Below are positions 10,990-22,319 of a DNA stretch of 64,000 nt, piece by piece. The stretch's first letter is position 1. Each line of letters starts with the position of its first letter. Below the pieces are notes generated by a model, which saw only the letters and a list, made by a program, of their open reading frames with translations, did no database searches and was not told the origin of the DNA. The DNA comes from Lepas anatifera (Eukaryota > Arthropoda > Thecostraca > Lepadidae), in the NCBI GenBank assembly GCA_034440635.1, contig JAOTON010001605.1:186001-250000 (forward strand), in the 5' to 3' direction. A program made the translations under genes and the position numbers.

Positions 10990-11475
10990 ATGATATCAGG
11001 AAATCTGTTCTGGCTTGACACCGTGTCCAGCGTAGTTATTGACAAAATTCACAGCGAATACATTCTTTGCATTTGCCATGTATGCTTCACTGCTGGCCCA
11101 ATCTTGTACATCAGGCGAGAGAAATACTGGACTGATGCAGAGTTGATGGATGCCAAACCAACAGCCCGGGTTTGCGAGGTCGGCTAAGCTGGTGCTGGAT
11201 GAGAGGACTGGAAAGTTAGATTTTCCGTAGCCAATACTGTAGTGGAGCTGCGGGTCTCGCACGCGAAGAACACCTGGCTTCTCCTTCAAGATGGCACCAG
11301 CCAGAGCCCTCTGCTCAACAACTGGTATCTTAATGCTAAACAAAACTATTGGTACCATCTCATCCATCAGGTACCAGAGGTGCCTCTCCAGTGCCTTCAT
11401 CGCTGCTGTTGCGATGCTCTCATCGATAGCCAATGTGGTTAGCTGGTGGTATAGTTTGAGGTCATTCCATGCGGC
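10990..11475 (-). pseudogene. C-terminal fragment of an unclassified multicopy invertebrate protein
   Basis: The frame reads WNDLKLYHQLTTLA, then AAMKALERHLWYLMDEMVPIVLF, then PGCWFGIHQLCI, and ends shortly after NNYAGHGVKPEQIS. I recall the MKALxRHLWYLxEExVPLALF segment and a C-terminal acidic residue in an NDxAERxVK context from repeat-associated proteins of cnidarians and crustaceans, whose function is unknown to me. Here the final motif is changed to NNYAGHGVK and the frame stops early. The next bases still read VLQTVEHHRAKQP in another phase, so a frameshift truncates it. A splice acceptor-like ACATAG lies just upstream. I call it a broken copy. Confidence 0.5.
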
Positions 11476-11727
11476 ATCTACGGCTATGTCGCAGGTCAGT
11501 AACCATGCGGGAGGGAGAGAGAGTCAGTGCTGTCACACTCGAGTTGCAGTATGCTTCAGTTGTCCCGCAGACGTGCAAGCAGGGCACCGCCTGGTGAGCG
11601 GAACGTCTCTACTTTGAGATCTGAGAACACGTACCCAATGAGCACTTCACCGATGTAGCGGCAGCACCCCACCAACCAGAGCAGAGGTCGCCCCCAGAAG
11701 GGTTGGATGACAATAGCCCTGTTCCAG

Positions 11728-12016
11728 CTGTCAGCACAGTTTTGTCAGCACCAATCAGCGGGCCGCGTTGCGCCTACGTCACAGGACTGTAGCCTCTCCC
11801 CGGGAACTAGTTCTAGAGGTTTCACGGGCTGATTGCCTGCTGTTTGTGCTGATGAAAAATAGTAAGTGCACGAAGAGGCAGCCCAATATTTTTAATGGCA
11901 TAAAGGTTTAATTTTCCTTTGCTTAGCACAAGCAAGAGGCGATTATGGCGCTGATGTTTATTTTCTGGGGGAGAAGTTAGAGGTCCTGCTGACAAAACTG
12001 TGCTGACAGCTAGAAC
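11728..12016. repeat. Inverted pair of a 35-bp exon-like motif
   Basis: A segment containing CTGTCAGCACAGTTTTGTCA appears on the plus strand near 11730-11760 and inverted at about 11985-12016. Both are preceded, in their own sense, by AGCCCTGTTC. A third copy lies at about 39988-40018. All three translate to a peptide close to AVSTVLSA, with PENK/PESK-like continuations in two of them, suggesting fragments of one multicopy coding exon. Confidence 0.6.
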
Positions 12017-12401
12017 AGGGCTAATGCATGCTGCAGTGGGGTGGCCAGTGTTGGATGCCGTTGTGTCAAATGTCATGTTAATAATCTGGTCGGTACAGAC
12101 CCAGAACGGGAGCAGCTTGCATGTCAGCTGGACGATGGTTGTTCCCCATGCCTCACCGGTGGCTTTCGTGTAGGCTGGGGAGCAAAATTATTTAAATCGC
12201 CCAGAATCTCCATCGGTTACAGTCAGACACTCCTCCAACTGGCACTCATTATGGAGCATAGGTGTCATCTTGGTATTCAAATATTACTCCTACTGTAAAC
12301 TTTGATGACTAACAATTAAAACATCAAGAGGAGAAGCGTGACGGCCAATACAATTCTAGTCGATTGTGCATGATACATTGTTGGACTAACTGGGCACAGA
12401 A

Positions 12402-14540
12402 CAGGGGCGCAGCCAGGGGGGCACAGGGTGCACGTGCTCCCCCCATCGGTGCCGGGGTGCCCTTTTGATTCCCAGGTGGTGTACCCTCTTTGGGCCGTGC
12501 CGCTCGAAATTTAGTGCCCTACGCCGTTGAACCTAGATGGAACTAGACTGCATTTAGCGATTTAAACTATTATTTGACAATTAAGTGCCTTTTTGGACAG
12601 TTAAGGCATTCTGTCGCCTTTCCAAGCATCCGGGAAGAGTATAGGCACGTAATCTCATCGTCGGCAATAATCGTACGGGCAGAGCTAATCTAGTGTCCGT
12701 TGAGCTCATCTGGTGCCCCCTGAGCGCTGGTCTTGGCCCCTGGAGCTGATCATGTGCCCTCTGAGCTGATCTGATGCCCTCGTAGTCAAGCTGGTGCCCC
12801 CCTGAGAAAATAATTGTGCCTTCTGAACCTATATAATACTCTCTGAGTTAGTCTGATGCCTCCGAGCTTACCTGGTGCCCTATTAGCTGTTTTAGTGCCC
12901 CTTGAGCTAATCCGGCCCCCTGAACTTATTAAATTCCTCCTGTAGTTTATCTACTGTCCAGGGCCGCAGCCAGGGGGCACAGGGGGCACGTGCCCCCATC
13001 GGTGCTGGGTGCCCTTTTGATTGCCAGGTGGTGTAACCCCTTTGGGCCGTGCCGCTCGAAATTTAATGCCCTACGCTGTTGAACCTAGATGGAACTATAC
13101 CGCATTTAGCGATTTCAACTATTGTTTGACAATTAGGTGCCTTTTTGGACAGCTAAAGCATTCTGTCGCCTTTCCAAGCACCCGGGAAGAGTATAGGCAC
13201 GTAATCCGTTTCCAGATAATGCCTCATTGTCGCCAATAATCGTACGGGTGGAGTTCATCTGGTGCCTTCTGGAGCTGATCATGTGCCTTCTGAGCTGATT
13301 TGATGCCCTCGTAGTCAATCTGGTGCCCCCCTGAGAAAATAATTGTGGCTTCTGAACCTATATAATGCTCTCTAAGTTAGTCTGATGCCTCCAAGCTTGC
13401 CTGGTGCCCTATTAGCTGTTTTAGTGCCCCTTGAGCAGATCCGGGCCCCCGGAACTTATGTAATGCCTCCCGGAGTTATCTACTGTCCAGGGGGGCACAG
13501 GGGGCACGTGCCCCCATCGGTTCCGGGTGCCCTTTTGATTTCCAGGTGGTGTACCCCCTTTGGGCCGTGCCGTTCGAAATTTAGTGCCCTACGCTGTTGA
13601 ACCTAGATGGAACTAGACCGCATTTAGCGATTTCAACTATTGTTTGACAATGAGGTGCCTTTTTGGACAGCTAAAGCATTCTGTCGCCTTTCCAAGCACC
13701 CGGGAAGGGTATAGGCACGTAATCCGTTTCCAGATAATGCCTCATCGTCGCCAATAATCGTACGGGCGGAGCTCATCTGGTGCCCCCTGGAGCTGATCAT
13801 GTGCCCTCTGAGCTGATCTGGTGCCCTTGTAGTCAATCTGGTGCCCCCTGAGAAAATAAGTGTGCCTTCTGAACCAATATAATACTCTCTGAGTTATTTT
13901 GATGCCTCCGAGCTTGCCTGGTTGCCTTTTAGCTGCTTTAGTGCCCCTTGAGCTGATCCGGGGCCCCTGAGCTTATTTAATGCCTCCCGGAGTTGATCTA
14001 CTGTCCAGGGGTGCAGTCAGGGGGCACGGCGGGCACGTGCCTCTCATCACTGCCGGGGTGCCCTTTTGATTGCCAGGTGGTGTACCCAATTTGGGCCGTG
14101 TCGCTCGAAATTTAGTGCCCTACGCCGTTGAACCTAGATGTAACTGGACCGCATGTAGTGATTGAAACTATTGTTGGACAACTAAACACCTTTTTCGGTC
14201 AGCTAGGGCATTCTGTCGCCTTTCCAAGCACCCGGGAAGAGTATGGGCACCTAGTATGTGTCCACCTAATGCCTTATCGTCGCCAATAATCGTACGGGTG
14301 AAGCTAATCTGGTGCTCCTTGAGCTAACCTCGTGGCCTCTCAGCTGGTCTTGGCCCCTTGAGCTGATTACTTGCCCTCTTAGCAGATCTGGTGCCCCTGA
14401 GTCAATAGAGTGATCCACTGAGCAAATAAGTGTGCCTCCTGAACCTATATAATGCCCTCTGAGTTAGTCTAATGCCTCCAAGCTTGCTTGGTGCCCTAAT
14501 AGCTGAATTATATCCCTTGAGCTGGTTCGGGCCCCCAAGC
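12402..14540 (+). repeat. Satellite with units of about 520-550 bp, four copies
   Basis: The anchor GTGCCCTTTTGATT recurs at 12457, 13009, 13527 and 14058, giving spacings of 552, 518 and 531 bases. Each unit starts with a CAGCCAGGGGGCACAGGG-like stretch, continues through a unique core (CATTTAGCGATTT, TTCTGTCGCCTTTCC, AATAATCGTACGGG) and ends in short GAGCTGATCTGGTGCCCC subrepeats. The open frames across it are shadows repeated with the unit. Confidence 0.9.
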
Positions 14541-15473
14541 TGATCTCATGCCTTCCCAAGTTGATTCTGTCTCCTAAGTCAATATGGTGTCTCTTCAGCT
14601 GATTAGGTGCCACCTCAGCTGATTATTGATGTCTCCTTAGATGGCCTGGTGCCCCCCCTGAGCTGGTATTGTGGGCCCTGAGCCCACATTGTGTTCCCTG
14701 AGTTGTGTTATGTTGCTCCCTGAGCTGATTTAGGCTCCTGCCATAGTCGGGGAGCTGTGAGCTAATCTGGCCCTCGAGCGGATCGATCTGGTGCCACCTG
14801 AGCTGCAGTAATGCCCCTGAGTCGATTTGGTGCCTCCTGAGCCCATCTGATGCCCTCTGAGCTAGTCTGGTGCCCCCGGAGCTAATCTGGTGCCCTTTAA
14901 GCTGATCCGGGCCTCCTTACGTGATTTCATGAGCAGCTCCAAAGCCCTGAGCTGAGCTGGGCCCACAGAGGCTGATGAGGGCTCCTGAGATGGTATGGGG
15001 CTCCTGAGCTGGTTAAGAGCCTCCTGACTTGATCTGGTATTCCCGAGCTGGTCGGGGACCACTGATCTGATTGTTTGTCCCCGAGGCTGATCTGGTGCCC
15101 TATGGGCCGATCTGGTGTCCCCTGAGCAGCTCTGGGGCTTTTGAACTGCTTGGGGCCCGAGCTAATGAGGGATTCCTGAGCTGAATTAGTGCCCCCTGAC
15201 CCGACTTGAGGCCCCTGAACTGATCTTGGGCCCCAGGAGCTGATCTGGGGCCCAAGAGCAGATCTAGGTTCTGAGGGTATCCTGAATTGGTCTGGGCGCT
15301 GAGCTTGTGAGAGCCCCTTAAGTTGGCTTGAGGCCCCCTGTGGTGATCTGGTGCCTTACACTGTTCTGGAGCTTCTTCAACTGGTTTAAGGCCCTGTGAG
15401 CCTATCTGTGGCCCATTGAGCTAGTCTGATGACCTCATCTCTGGGACCAATGAGCTAGTCTAGTCCCTGGGTG
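14300..15473 (+). repeat. 20-bp minisatellite (GAGCTGATCTGGTGCCCCCT type)
   Basis: Irregular tandem copies of a roughly 20-base unit with core GAGCTGATCTGGTGCCCC fill the stretch from the last 530-bp unit to the LINE insertion. The array resumes beyond the LINE at 22320-22530, confirming that the LINE split it. Confidence 0.85.
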
Positions 15474-15758
15474 AAGCATGAGCTGTCATCATCATCATTG
15501 GGGTTTTCGGGCGCGCCGACAGCCAAGGTCACATGGCGCCTATAACATCGCGAACAAACACTCCGGGAGGCTCAAGCAGGGAAAAACACACACAACAACG
15601 TAGTCCTCCTAAAACATGTTAAACATGTGATCCATCCACCAACGTCTGGCTAATCAGTAGATAAAAGGGAGAAAAAACTCCTCTTGGTCACTTGAATAGA
15701 CAGCTACATCAATGAGGTTACTTCATAAAACTGTACAGACACCCAGCTACGTAGGAGA

Positions 15759-18700
15759 TTATATCACCTTAAAATTTACTGCTCTCAGATACATTTCTAT
15801 ATCTGAACAATTAACAGAGGGGGATTCCCCCAGAAGCGACTCTAGCGACGGTGAGCCGGGCAAATAGCGCCTCCTCTCCAGCTCAAAGTCACGGCACTCC
15901 ACCAGTACGTGCTTCACCGTCAGCCTATCGCCGCATCGCGGACATTCCGGTGGGCGGTCGCCAGTCAAGAGATAAGAGTGCGTGGAGTACGTGTGCCCTA
16001 TTCTTAGTCTAGAGATAACAACCTCGTCCCTTCTGTTGCCTGCATTGGCAGATGACCACGGTCCTATCCGGGGCTTCAGCTCCCTCAGCTTGCCACCCTT
16101 GGGGTCCGCGTCCCATCGTTGCTGCCAGATTCCGGAGAGGTAGCTCCTAACACACGGGAACATATCAAAGTACGGAACACGGATTCCACGGGAAGGCTCG
16201 CTGCTCGCTGCTTCTTTAGCTGCCCCATCGGCCAGTTCGTTTCCCTTGATGCCACTGTGACTAGGTACCCACGCAAGAGTCACGGACTTCCCTCGACTCA
16301 CAGCCTGGTGTATCTTGTGTCTGATGAGAGGTAAAAGATATGAGTTTGATGCGTTGTACGTAAGTGATTGGAGTGATTGTAATGACGAAAGAGAATCACT
16401 GAAAATTACAAATCGGTTGGTTCTCGACCGCAGAACCTGATCCAAGCACCGAAAGATGGCGTATAATTCCGCTGTGAACACTGAGGCAGCCCGTGGGAGT
16501 GAATATCGTCGCTGAATATTGCTACCTACAAACGCGCATCCCGCACCAATAACACACTTCGATCCATCCGTATAGAAGGCTGCATGATTTGGAAACCTGG
16601 ACGAGCAGTATTCCAGAAAGGTTTGACGCACGGCTTCCGGCATCAGGCCCTTAGTCAGCTCTAGTAGCCGTGTATCAACCTCGACCTTGGACGTCCGCCA
16701 CGGCTCGGCAGCTGGCAGCTGCGCGGTTTCGACACTTTCATGATTGATGTCAGCCTCGCTCAGCCATGCACGGATTCTAATTCCAGGGTGTCGAGCAGAT
16801 GTGCGAGAACCATTGTCGATTCGCCTCAGTCTACTGTTGTCAAAAAAAGTGTCATATGTAGGATGGTCGGAGTCCTGTTTAAGCTTCAACGCATATCGCA
16901 TGGCAACATATCTCCGTCGCAAAGCAGGTGGCATCTCGTGTATATCCACGTGCAGGCTTGAAACAGGTGAGGTACGAAAAGCACCGGTTATAATTCGAAG
17001 GGCCTGGTTTTGGACAGTGTCCAACATTCTTTTGGATGTTTCTGTCGCAGAGTCATATACCACACTTCCATATTCTAGTTTTGATCTTATTAAGGATCTG
17101 TACAATGTTAAGAGTGTTTTTCTATCCGAGCCGTATGTCATGCGGGTTAAGACCTTAAGAATATTAAGGCAACTAAAACAGCTCTCTCTAAGCTTTCTGA
17201 AGTGAGCGGCGTATGTTAGTCTGCGGTCAAGTATTAATCCTAGGAAGCGTGTCTGGTCCACTACTTCTATCTCATGGCCCGCGATGTTCAGAATAGGATG
17301 TTCACATACCCTCCGTCGGGTGCAAAAATGCATGCATTTGGTTTTAGAGGTTGAAAAGCGTAGACCATTTATTTCACTCCACCGCTGCAGTCTGTCGAGG
17401 CAAAGCTGCAGTTGCCTTTGGGCTGTGGTGGTCGAAGACGTTGTTACCCATATGGTAAAGTCATCTACGAACATGGCACGGGAGACATTGGGCGGTAAGG
17501 TATCGCCTATGTCATTAATCATGACGGCGAACAGGGCCACAGATAAAACGCTACCCTGTGCCGTGCCGTTCTCCTGTGTGTGCTCCTCGGACAAAGAATT
17601 TCCAATTCGAAATCTGAAACGCCTGTCCCTCAGGAAATTGAACAGAAACCAACCAAGGCGACCTCGCACTCCCATGTCAAAAAGCTTTTTTAGGATGCCA
17701 TGCCTCCAAGTCAAGTCATAAGCGCGCTCTACGTCAAAAAACACTGCGATTGTGTGCTGTTTGTTTATAAAACCTTCCCTAACGGCTGCGTCGAGTGCGA
17801 TAAGGTGGTCGAGTGTGCTTCTGCCTCGGCGAAAACCACATTGTGCGTTAGATAAAAGACCATTGCTTTCAAGAAACCACATCAGGCGTGTATTAATCAT
17901 CATCTCAAACAGTTTGCAGACACTAGAGGTCAGCGAGATAGGCCGGAAGTCCTCAGGCGAGTCTCCCGGTTTCCCCGGCTTCTGGATAGGGACAACAATC
18001 GATTTCCGCCACTGCTCCGGAAAGTCGTTGTTTTCCCACATGCCATTGAAAATGTCAAGGAGTGATGAGATAGATTGTGCAGGAAGATGTAAGAGCATTT
18101 GATTGGTAATTTGATCACTGCCAGGCGCCACACTCTTGAGGTTTTTTAGTGCCTCTTCCATCTCTTCAATGGAGAAAATGACATTGTAGGAGGCTGAGTT
18201 GTCGTTCCCGAAATTTATTGGAAAGCGCTCTTGGATTTGTCGGTGTCTTAGAAAATGTTGGCTTTGAGAGGAGTTGCTACAGCGGTCTCGGAAGGCCTTT
18301 GCCATGAGGTCAGCTACGTTTTTTGGGTCCGTGATTTTTGCTCCGTTCGAACTGAGGACAGGTGTGGGTGTAGATCGCCGCTTGCCCTGGATACTCTGGA
18401 CGCGGCTCCAGACCTGTGCAGATGGTGTGAAACGGTTTACGGTGCTGACATAATTAACCCACCATCTTCTTTTCGAGTTAAGTACAGTGCGTCGAACCAA
18501 AGCTCTCGCACGCCTGTATCTGACGAGATTTCTATTTGTAGTGTGTTTGTTGAAAATCCGGAAAAACCGCTTCCGTTTTAAGATTGCAGCTTTACATTCC
18601 ATGGACCACCAGGGCACTGGGGTGTGCTTTGGCCGCCCACGAGTGGTAGGAATAGAACATTTTGCGGCTGTTAAAATCATTCTGTTGAATTCTTCAATGG

Positions 18701-19481
18701 CTTCAGTAGCCGAGGCCTCCGGGGGAGGAGTCACCGTACCGCATGCAGCCTCAAAGCCCACCCAGTTTGCTCGCTTGTGGTTCCATCTTGGAATCGTGGA
18801 TGCCGGTGCACCTCGTAGGGTCAGGTTGGTGAGAATAGGAAAATGGTCGCTACCGTAGGGCTCGTCAAGAACACTCCAATGAAGCTGGGTGAGGAGAGAG
18901 GGAGAACAGATAGAAAGGTCAATGGAGGAGAGGGCGCCAGAGGGTAAAGTTATATGAGTGGCTCTGCCTGAGTTTAAAAGACAGAGAGAGTTTAGATGGA
19001 GGAAGCGCTCGAGGGTACGGCCCCGGGGACAGGTGCGGTCGGTAGCTCCCCCCCAAGCAGCATTATGAGCGTTGAAGTCGCCCAATAGCACAACAGGGGT
19101 GGGAAGCTGATCATAAATATTGTTGAGAGATGATATATCAATAATGCCACCTGGTGGTAGGTATATGGAACAAACTGTTAGTTTTGTTCGGCCGAGATCA
19201 ACCCGGGCGGCAACTGCTTGTAATGAGGTGTTTAATGGAATACTATAGCAGGGGGCGGAGTGGTGTACCGCCACCAGTACTCCTCCGTATGCAATTGTTG
19301 TACTGAAAACTTCTTTTCTAAAGGTGTTATAGTTCTTGATATTTATACTTGAGTTAGGAGAAAGTTTTGTTTCTTGTAGGCATATTATTACTGGTTTATA
19401 TTCCGCCAGCATATATTGGAAATCTGAGAAATTTGCACGGAGGCCTCGGCAATTCCATTGCATTATTGTGTTTGCGTTCAT
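15759..19481 (-). CDS. LINE ORF2: endonuclease, reverse transcriptase, RNase H
   Basis: The 1,240-residue product would nick the target and copy the LINE RNA. An apurinic-type endonuclease comes first: MQWNCRGL, LQETKL, GDFNAHN and the GSDHFPI catalytic end. The reverse transcriptase lies roughly at residues 450-760, with FRPISLTS, CGFRRGRST, FDVERAYD, GTAQGSVLS and the active site FVDDF, where many LINEs have YADD. An RNase H domain starts near residue 970, with FYTDGSK, TAELYAI, FSDS and GNELADGAAKEA. A C-terminal CPRCGDRLTVKHVLVEC zinc finger closes it. RNase H plus a CCHC tail points to the I group (I/Nimb-like) rather than Jockey or CR1. The ATG is 54 bases after the ORF1 stop. No disabling change is visible. 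Confidence 0.95.
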   Translation of the reverse strand: MNANTIMQWNCRGLRANFSDFQYMLAEYKPVIICLQETKLSPNSSINIKNYNTFRKEVFSTTIAYGGVLVAVHHSAPCYSIPLNTSLQAVAARVDLGRTKLTVCSIYLPPGGIIDISSLNNIYDQLPTPVVLLGDFNAHNAAWGGATDRTCPRGRTLERFLHLNSLCLLNSGRATHITLPSGALSSIDLSICSPSLLTQLHWSVLDEPYGSDHFPILTNLTLRGAPASTIPRWNHKRANWVGFEAACGTVTPPPEASATEAIEEFNRMILTAAKCSIPTTRGRPKHTPVPWWSMECKAAILKRKRFFRIFNKHTTNRNLVRYRRARALVRRTVLNSKRRWWVNYVSTVNRFTPSAQVWSRVQSIQGKRRSTPTPVLSSNGAKITDPKNVADLMAKAFRDRCSNSSQSQHFLRHRQIQERFPINFGNDNSASYNVIFSIEEMEEALKNLKSVAPGSDQITNQMLLHLPAQSISSLLDIFNGMWENNDFPEQWRKSIVVPIQKPGKPGDSPEDFRPISLTSSVCKLFEMMINTRLMWFLESNGLLSNAQCGFRRGRSTLDHLIALDAAVREGFINKQHTIAVFFDVERAYDLTWRHGILKKLFDMGVRGRLGWFLFNFLRDRRFRFRIGNSLSEEHTQENGTAQGSVLSVALFAVMINDIGDTLPPNVSRAMFVDDFTIWVTTSSTTTAQRQLQLCLDRLQRWSEINGLRFSTSKTKCMHFCTRRRVCEHPILNIAGHEIEVVDQTRFLGLILDRRLTYAAHFRKLRESCFSCLNILKVLTRMTYGSDRKTLLTLYRSLIRSKLEYGSVVYDSATETSKRMLDTVQNQALRIITGAFRTSPVSSLHVDIHEMPPALRRRYVAMRYALKLKQDSDHPTYDTFFDNSRLRRIDNGSRTSARHPGIRIRAWLSEADINHESVETAQLPAAEPWRTSKVEVDTRLLELTKGLMPEAVRQTFLEYCSSRFPNHAAFYTDGSKCVIGAGCAFVGSNIQRRYSLPRAASVFTAELYAIFRCLDQVLRSRTNRFVIFSDSLSSLQSLQSLTYNASNSYLLPLIRHKIHQAVSRGKSVTLAWVPSHSGIKGNELADGAAKEAASSEPSRGIRVPYFDMFPCVRSYLSGIWQQRWDADPKGGKLRELKPRIGPWSSANAGNRRDEVVISRLRIGHTYSTHSYLLTGDRPPECPRCGDRLTVKHVLVECRDFELERRRYLPGSPSLESLLGESPSVNCSDIEMYLRAVNFKVI

Positions 19482-19535
19482 TGTGTATTATTTATGGAAG
19501 CGGTCTTTTCGGGTTAGTGGGAAGGCTTAAAGACC

Positions 19536-21245
19536 CTACCTCCAGTGGGTGATAGTCACCCCTTGGCCCCTTTGACCGTTCCAGGGGTGGGCCCAGCGTG
19601 TTTTGGGCGTGAGTGGCTTCCTCCTCTGGAGGTCTCCAGGGAGGATCCACGCGCTCTGGATGTCTGGGGCTGATCCGGAGGGGGTACTAGTAGCCGGGCG
19701 CTTAGTGGGCGATCGCCCACGCGCTACCGGCTCGAAGTTTCTACGCACAGCCGCCACTGATGGTGTCGGGTTTGGCGGCTGCGAGGCTGGTGTGGTCGGG
19801 GAGGCTGCAAGAGCATCACCCGTAGGAGGTACGATAGGGGACGGTGGGCGGCGCCTCCCCGTGGGAGAGTGTTTGCCCCCTCTTCCCACAACTGTCCACC
19901 CCTCAGCATCGGAAAGGGGTTCAGATTCGGGAGGGGCACCAGGTGCCGTCTCTGGTTCACCAGCAGGAGCAACCGGCTGGTGGTCGGGAGCGGGGACTTT
20001 GCCCCGCTCCCCACCCCCAGCAGGTGCCAGGGGCGGGGGGATGGAAGCGGGAGCAGCGCCCCGCTCCCGCGACCCAGCCCCCATAGGAGGGGGCTGTGGA
20101 GGAGGTGCCGTCACTGGCCCAGGAGCCGGGGCGACGGGCTGGCCAGAGATAACCAGCCCCATACTACCTGCCAAGCGGACGAAGTCCGCAATGGTCAGGC
20201 GTCGAATGACTTCCTCCGGGGTCATCCGTGGTGATGGTGAGGAACTTCCTGCGACAGCTGCCTGGGAGTACGTTTTCCGCGGGCAGCGGGCCTCGTATGC
20301 CTCCCGGGCCTCACGGAAACTCATACGACCTTTTACCTTGATCGCCATGATCTCCTTCTCCTTTTCAAGCATGGGGCAGTCACGGTCGGCAGCTGAGTGA
20401 GGGGTCTGACCTTTCCCGCAGTTAACACAAAACTTATTTGCTAAGCAATCATCGACTACATGATCTGTTGATCCGCATCTCGCACATACTTGCTTCCCCT
20501 TACACGTGGTTGTGGTGTGACCGTATCGCTGGCACCGAAAACATCTCATAGGTGATGGGATGAAGAGTCGGACACCGATTCTGACATATCCTACAAATAC
20601 GTGATCGGGAACGTCTGTCTTATCGAAGGTGAGAACAATTGTGTCACTTTCCTCTACTTCGGCACCTCTCCTAGTTTTCATACGCCGCGCCTCAACTACA
20701 CCAAAGCCGGCAAGGCCGTCAACAATTTCCTCCTCACAAACACCCCTCAGGTCCGGACAACGGATGACACCTTTCGAGAAGCTTTTTGTACGATGCGCTT
20801 CAACAGAAATGAAAATTTTGCACGTCTTTTGGAAACCAGAATCCTTCCTCGTGAAAGTCAGTTCCGACACAGAAAGTGCGCGCTCTGCGTCCTCGGTTTT
20901 CGCGAACTCTACCTCCAAAGCTCCATCACGCAAACGCTCACAACGCACTACCTTGCCAAGATGATCAAGCGCCTCTTTTCGTTTGAAGGGTGACAGTGAC
21001 CCAAGGGATGTGTTCCGTCCTCGCATCACTAGGACACGGGGACAGGACGGTTTCGCAGCTGGTTTTTGCGGACCAGGTGGCACGGCTCGGTCTGTCCCTC
21101 CCCCTCTAGGGGGGTGGGAGGTGTCGACCTCCTGTGGAGGGTGAGAAGAGAGGTTTGTGGTGTTAGTATCCATGAGAATGTGTTTAGTTTCAGCCAGCAA
21201 CGTGTGCCCCCCTTCGAACGAGGGTGCTACTAGGCGAGACGACAC
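19536..21245 (-). CDS. LINE ORF1: gag-like nucleic-acid-binding protein
   Basis: This 569-residue protein is the expected RNA-binding partner of ORF2. After a variable N-terminus, a roughly 100-residue RRM-like region ends at SPMRCFRCQRYGHTTTTC, the first of three zinc knuckles. The others are CARCGSTDHVVDDC and CVNCGKGQTPHSAADRDC. A KMSFREAREAYEARCPRKTYSQA-type segment follows, as in Jockey/I-type gag proteins. The last 200 residues are Pro/Ala/Gly-rich and probably disordered. The open frame is complete and GC-rich. The start given is the first ATG of the frame; the next in-frame ATG, MDTNTTN, would shorten it by about 25 residues. Confidence 0.92.
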   Translation of the reverse strand: MSSRLVAPSFEGGHTLLAETKHILMDTNTTNLSSHPPQEVDTSHPPRGGGTDRAVPPGPQKPAAKPSCPRVLVMRGRNTSLGSLSPFKRKEALDHLGKVVRCERLRDGALEVEFAKTEDAERALSVSELTFTRKDSGFQKTCKIFISVEAHRTKSFSKGVIRCPDLRGVCEEEIVDGLAGFGVVEARRMKTRRGAEVEESDTIVLTFDKTDVPDHVFVGYVRIGVRLFIPSPMRCFRCQRYGHTTTTCKGKQVCARCGSTDHVVDDCLANKFCVNCGKGQTPHSAADRDCPMLEKEKEIMAIKVKGRMSFREAREAYEARCPRKTYSQAAVAGSSSPSPRMTPEEVIRRLTIADFVRLAGSMGLVISGQPVAPAPGPVTAPPPQPPPMGAGSRERGAAPASIPPPLAPAGGGERGKVPAPDHQPVAPAGEPETAPGAPPESEPLSDAEGWTVVGRGGKHSPTGRRRPPSPIVPPTGDALAASPTTPASQPPNPTPSVAAVRRNFEPVARGRSPTKRPATSTPSGSAPDIQSAWILPGDLQRRKPLTPKTRWAHPWNGQRGQGVTITHWR

Positions 21246-22319
21246 ACGGGCTGGCTATACGGGGGAGACGCCGCCGTTACAGAGGGGGGAGAGAGACTCA
21301 CCAAACCCCCCCCCCCTGCCCCGACGACGGTCCCCCCTTGCACCTAGCCTAGACGACCCCGGGCGGGGCCTGACACCCCACCCTCCCCAGGTGAAGTTGG
21401 GACCTCACCCAAGGAGGGAGGGGCAGCCGAGCCCCACCAAAGGCCGACAGACTTTTACAATGCTGCTACTCTTGTCGATGCCCTCAAGAGTTCCCCGCCC
21501 TTGCGGAAATCCAGACCAAAGTAGAGTGTTGCTAGAGGACGACGAACGAACACAGCGCCTCCCTCAGCTCAGCTACCAGGACTCCTTCATCCCGGGGTAC
21601 GGGTCGGTGCGCAGCACACCTTAAAAAGACAGGCGCCCTCGCACGGCCTCATCGGAGCAGGCGACTACCACCTGCTCGTCACAACTGATTCCCGGCTGGT
21701 CCGAGAGAAGCGAGCCCCCGGCCTGCAGGGCCGGCGATTAGAGGGATCCAATCGTCAGCCACACGAGCCGGAGGCCCACATACACCCAGACCATCCAGGA
21801 ATCATAGGCACGTGCGGGGACGCCCATAACACTGGGAAAAAATGGGTAACTGGGAAGTTATGAGTTGGAAAAGGAGGAGGGTCGGTATGCGCTGTCCAGC
21901 CCAGACGCGCGCCGCACGCGACCGAGGTGTCCACACTCAAGACGAGCCAGAATGCACACACCCCCGCCACCCGCGGAGACACGCCGGGCCAGACAACGCA
22001 GACAGTGGGCAGGAGAGGTGTTTAGGAGTGGACAGAAAGGATACGGGTGGAAAGACATGGAGAGATAAGGAAATAAGGAAAGAAGAGGAAAAGGAACAAT
22101 GAGTTGGTGGGATTTGAATTTAGGAAGGCCAAGAAAGGATGAGGATGGCAGTTTCGATTTGGCCTCTCGCCCGAAGACGAGGGGCGAAACCCATCCTGCC
22201 AACTGGGGTCGCGGGTGTCGTCACATCCCGTGCCCAATTATCCATGTGCCGGACCAGTCAGCAGGTGCCAACAAGTCCAGCAGATGAAAATCGGTCCCCT
22301 GCGGGGAAAGCATGAGCTG

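Larger units (their letters stand above)
15486..22307 (-). mobile_element. Full-length RNase H-bearing LINE (I-type), both ORFs open
   Basis: The element is 6.8 kb and flanked by the exact 12-bp duplication AAGCATGAGCTG (15474-15485 and 22308-22319). On its own strand it has a roughly 1.06-kb 5'UTR, ORF1, a 54-base spacer, ORF2, a 273-base 3'UTR and a TGA-repeat tail (AATGATGATGATGA). The two ORFs have no stop or frame break over 5.5 kb. It interrupts the host minisatellite, whose phase resumes on the other side. A 12-bp duplication and a simple-repeat tail are usual for target-primed reverse transcription. This copy appears recent and possibly competent. Confidence 0.92.

Noticed and set aside
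19603..20400. 265-residue plus-strand frame opposite the LINE ORF1
   Set aside because: An antisense shadow of the Pro/Ala/Gly-rich tail of ORF1.
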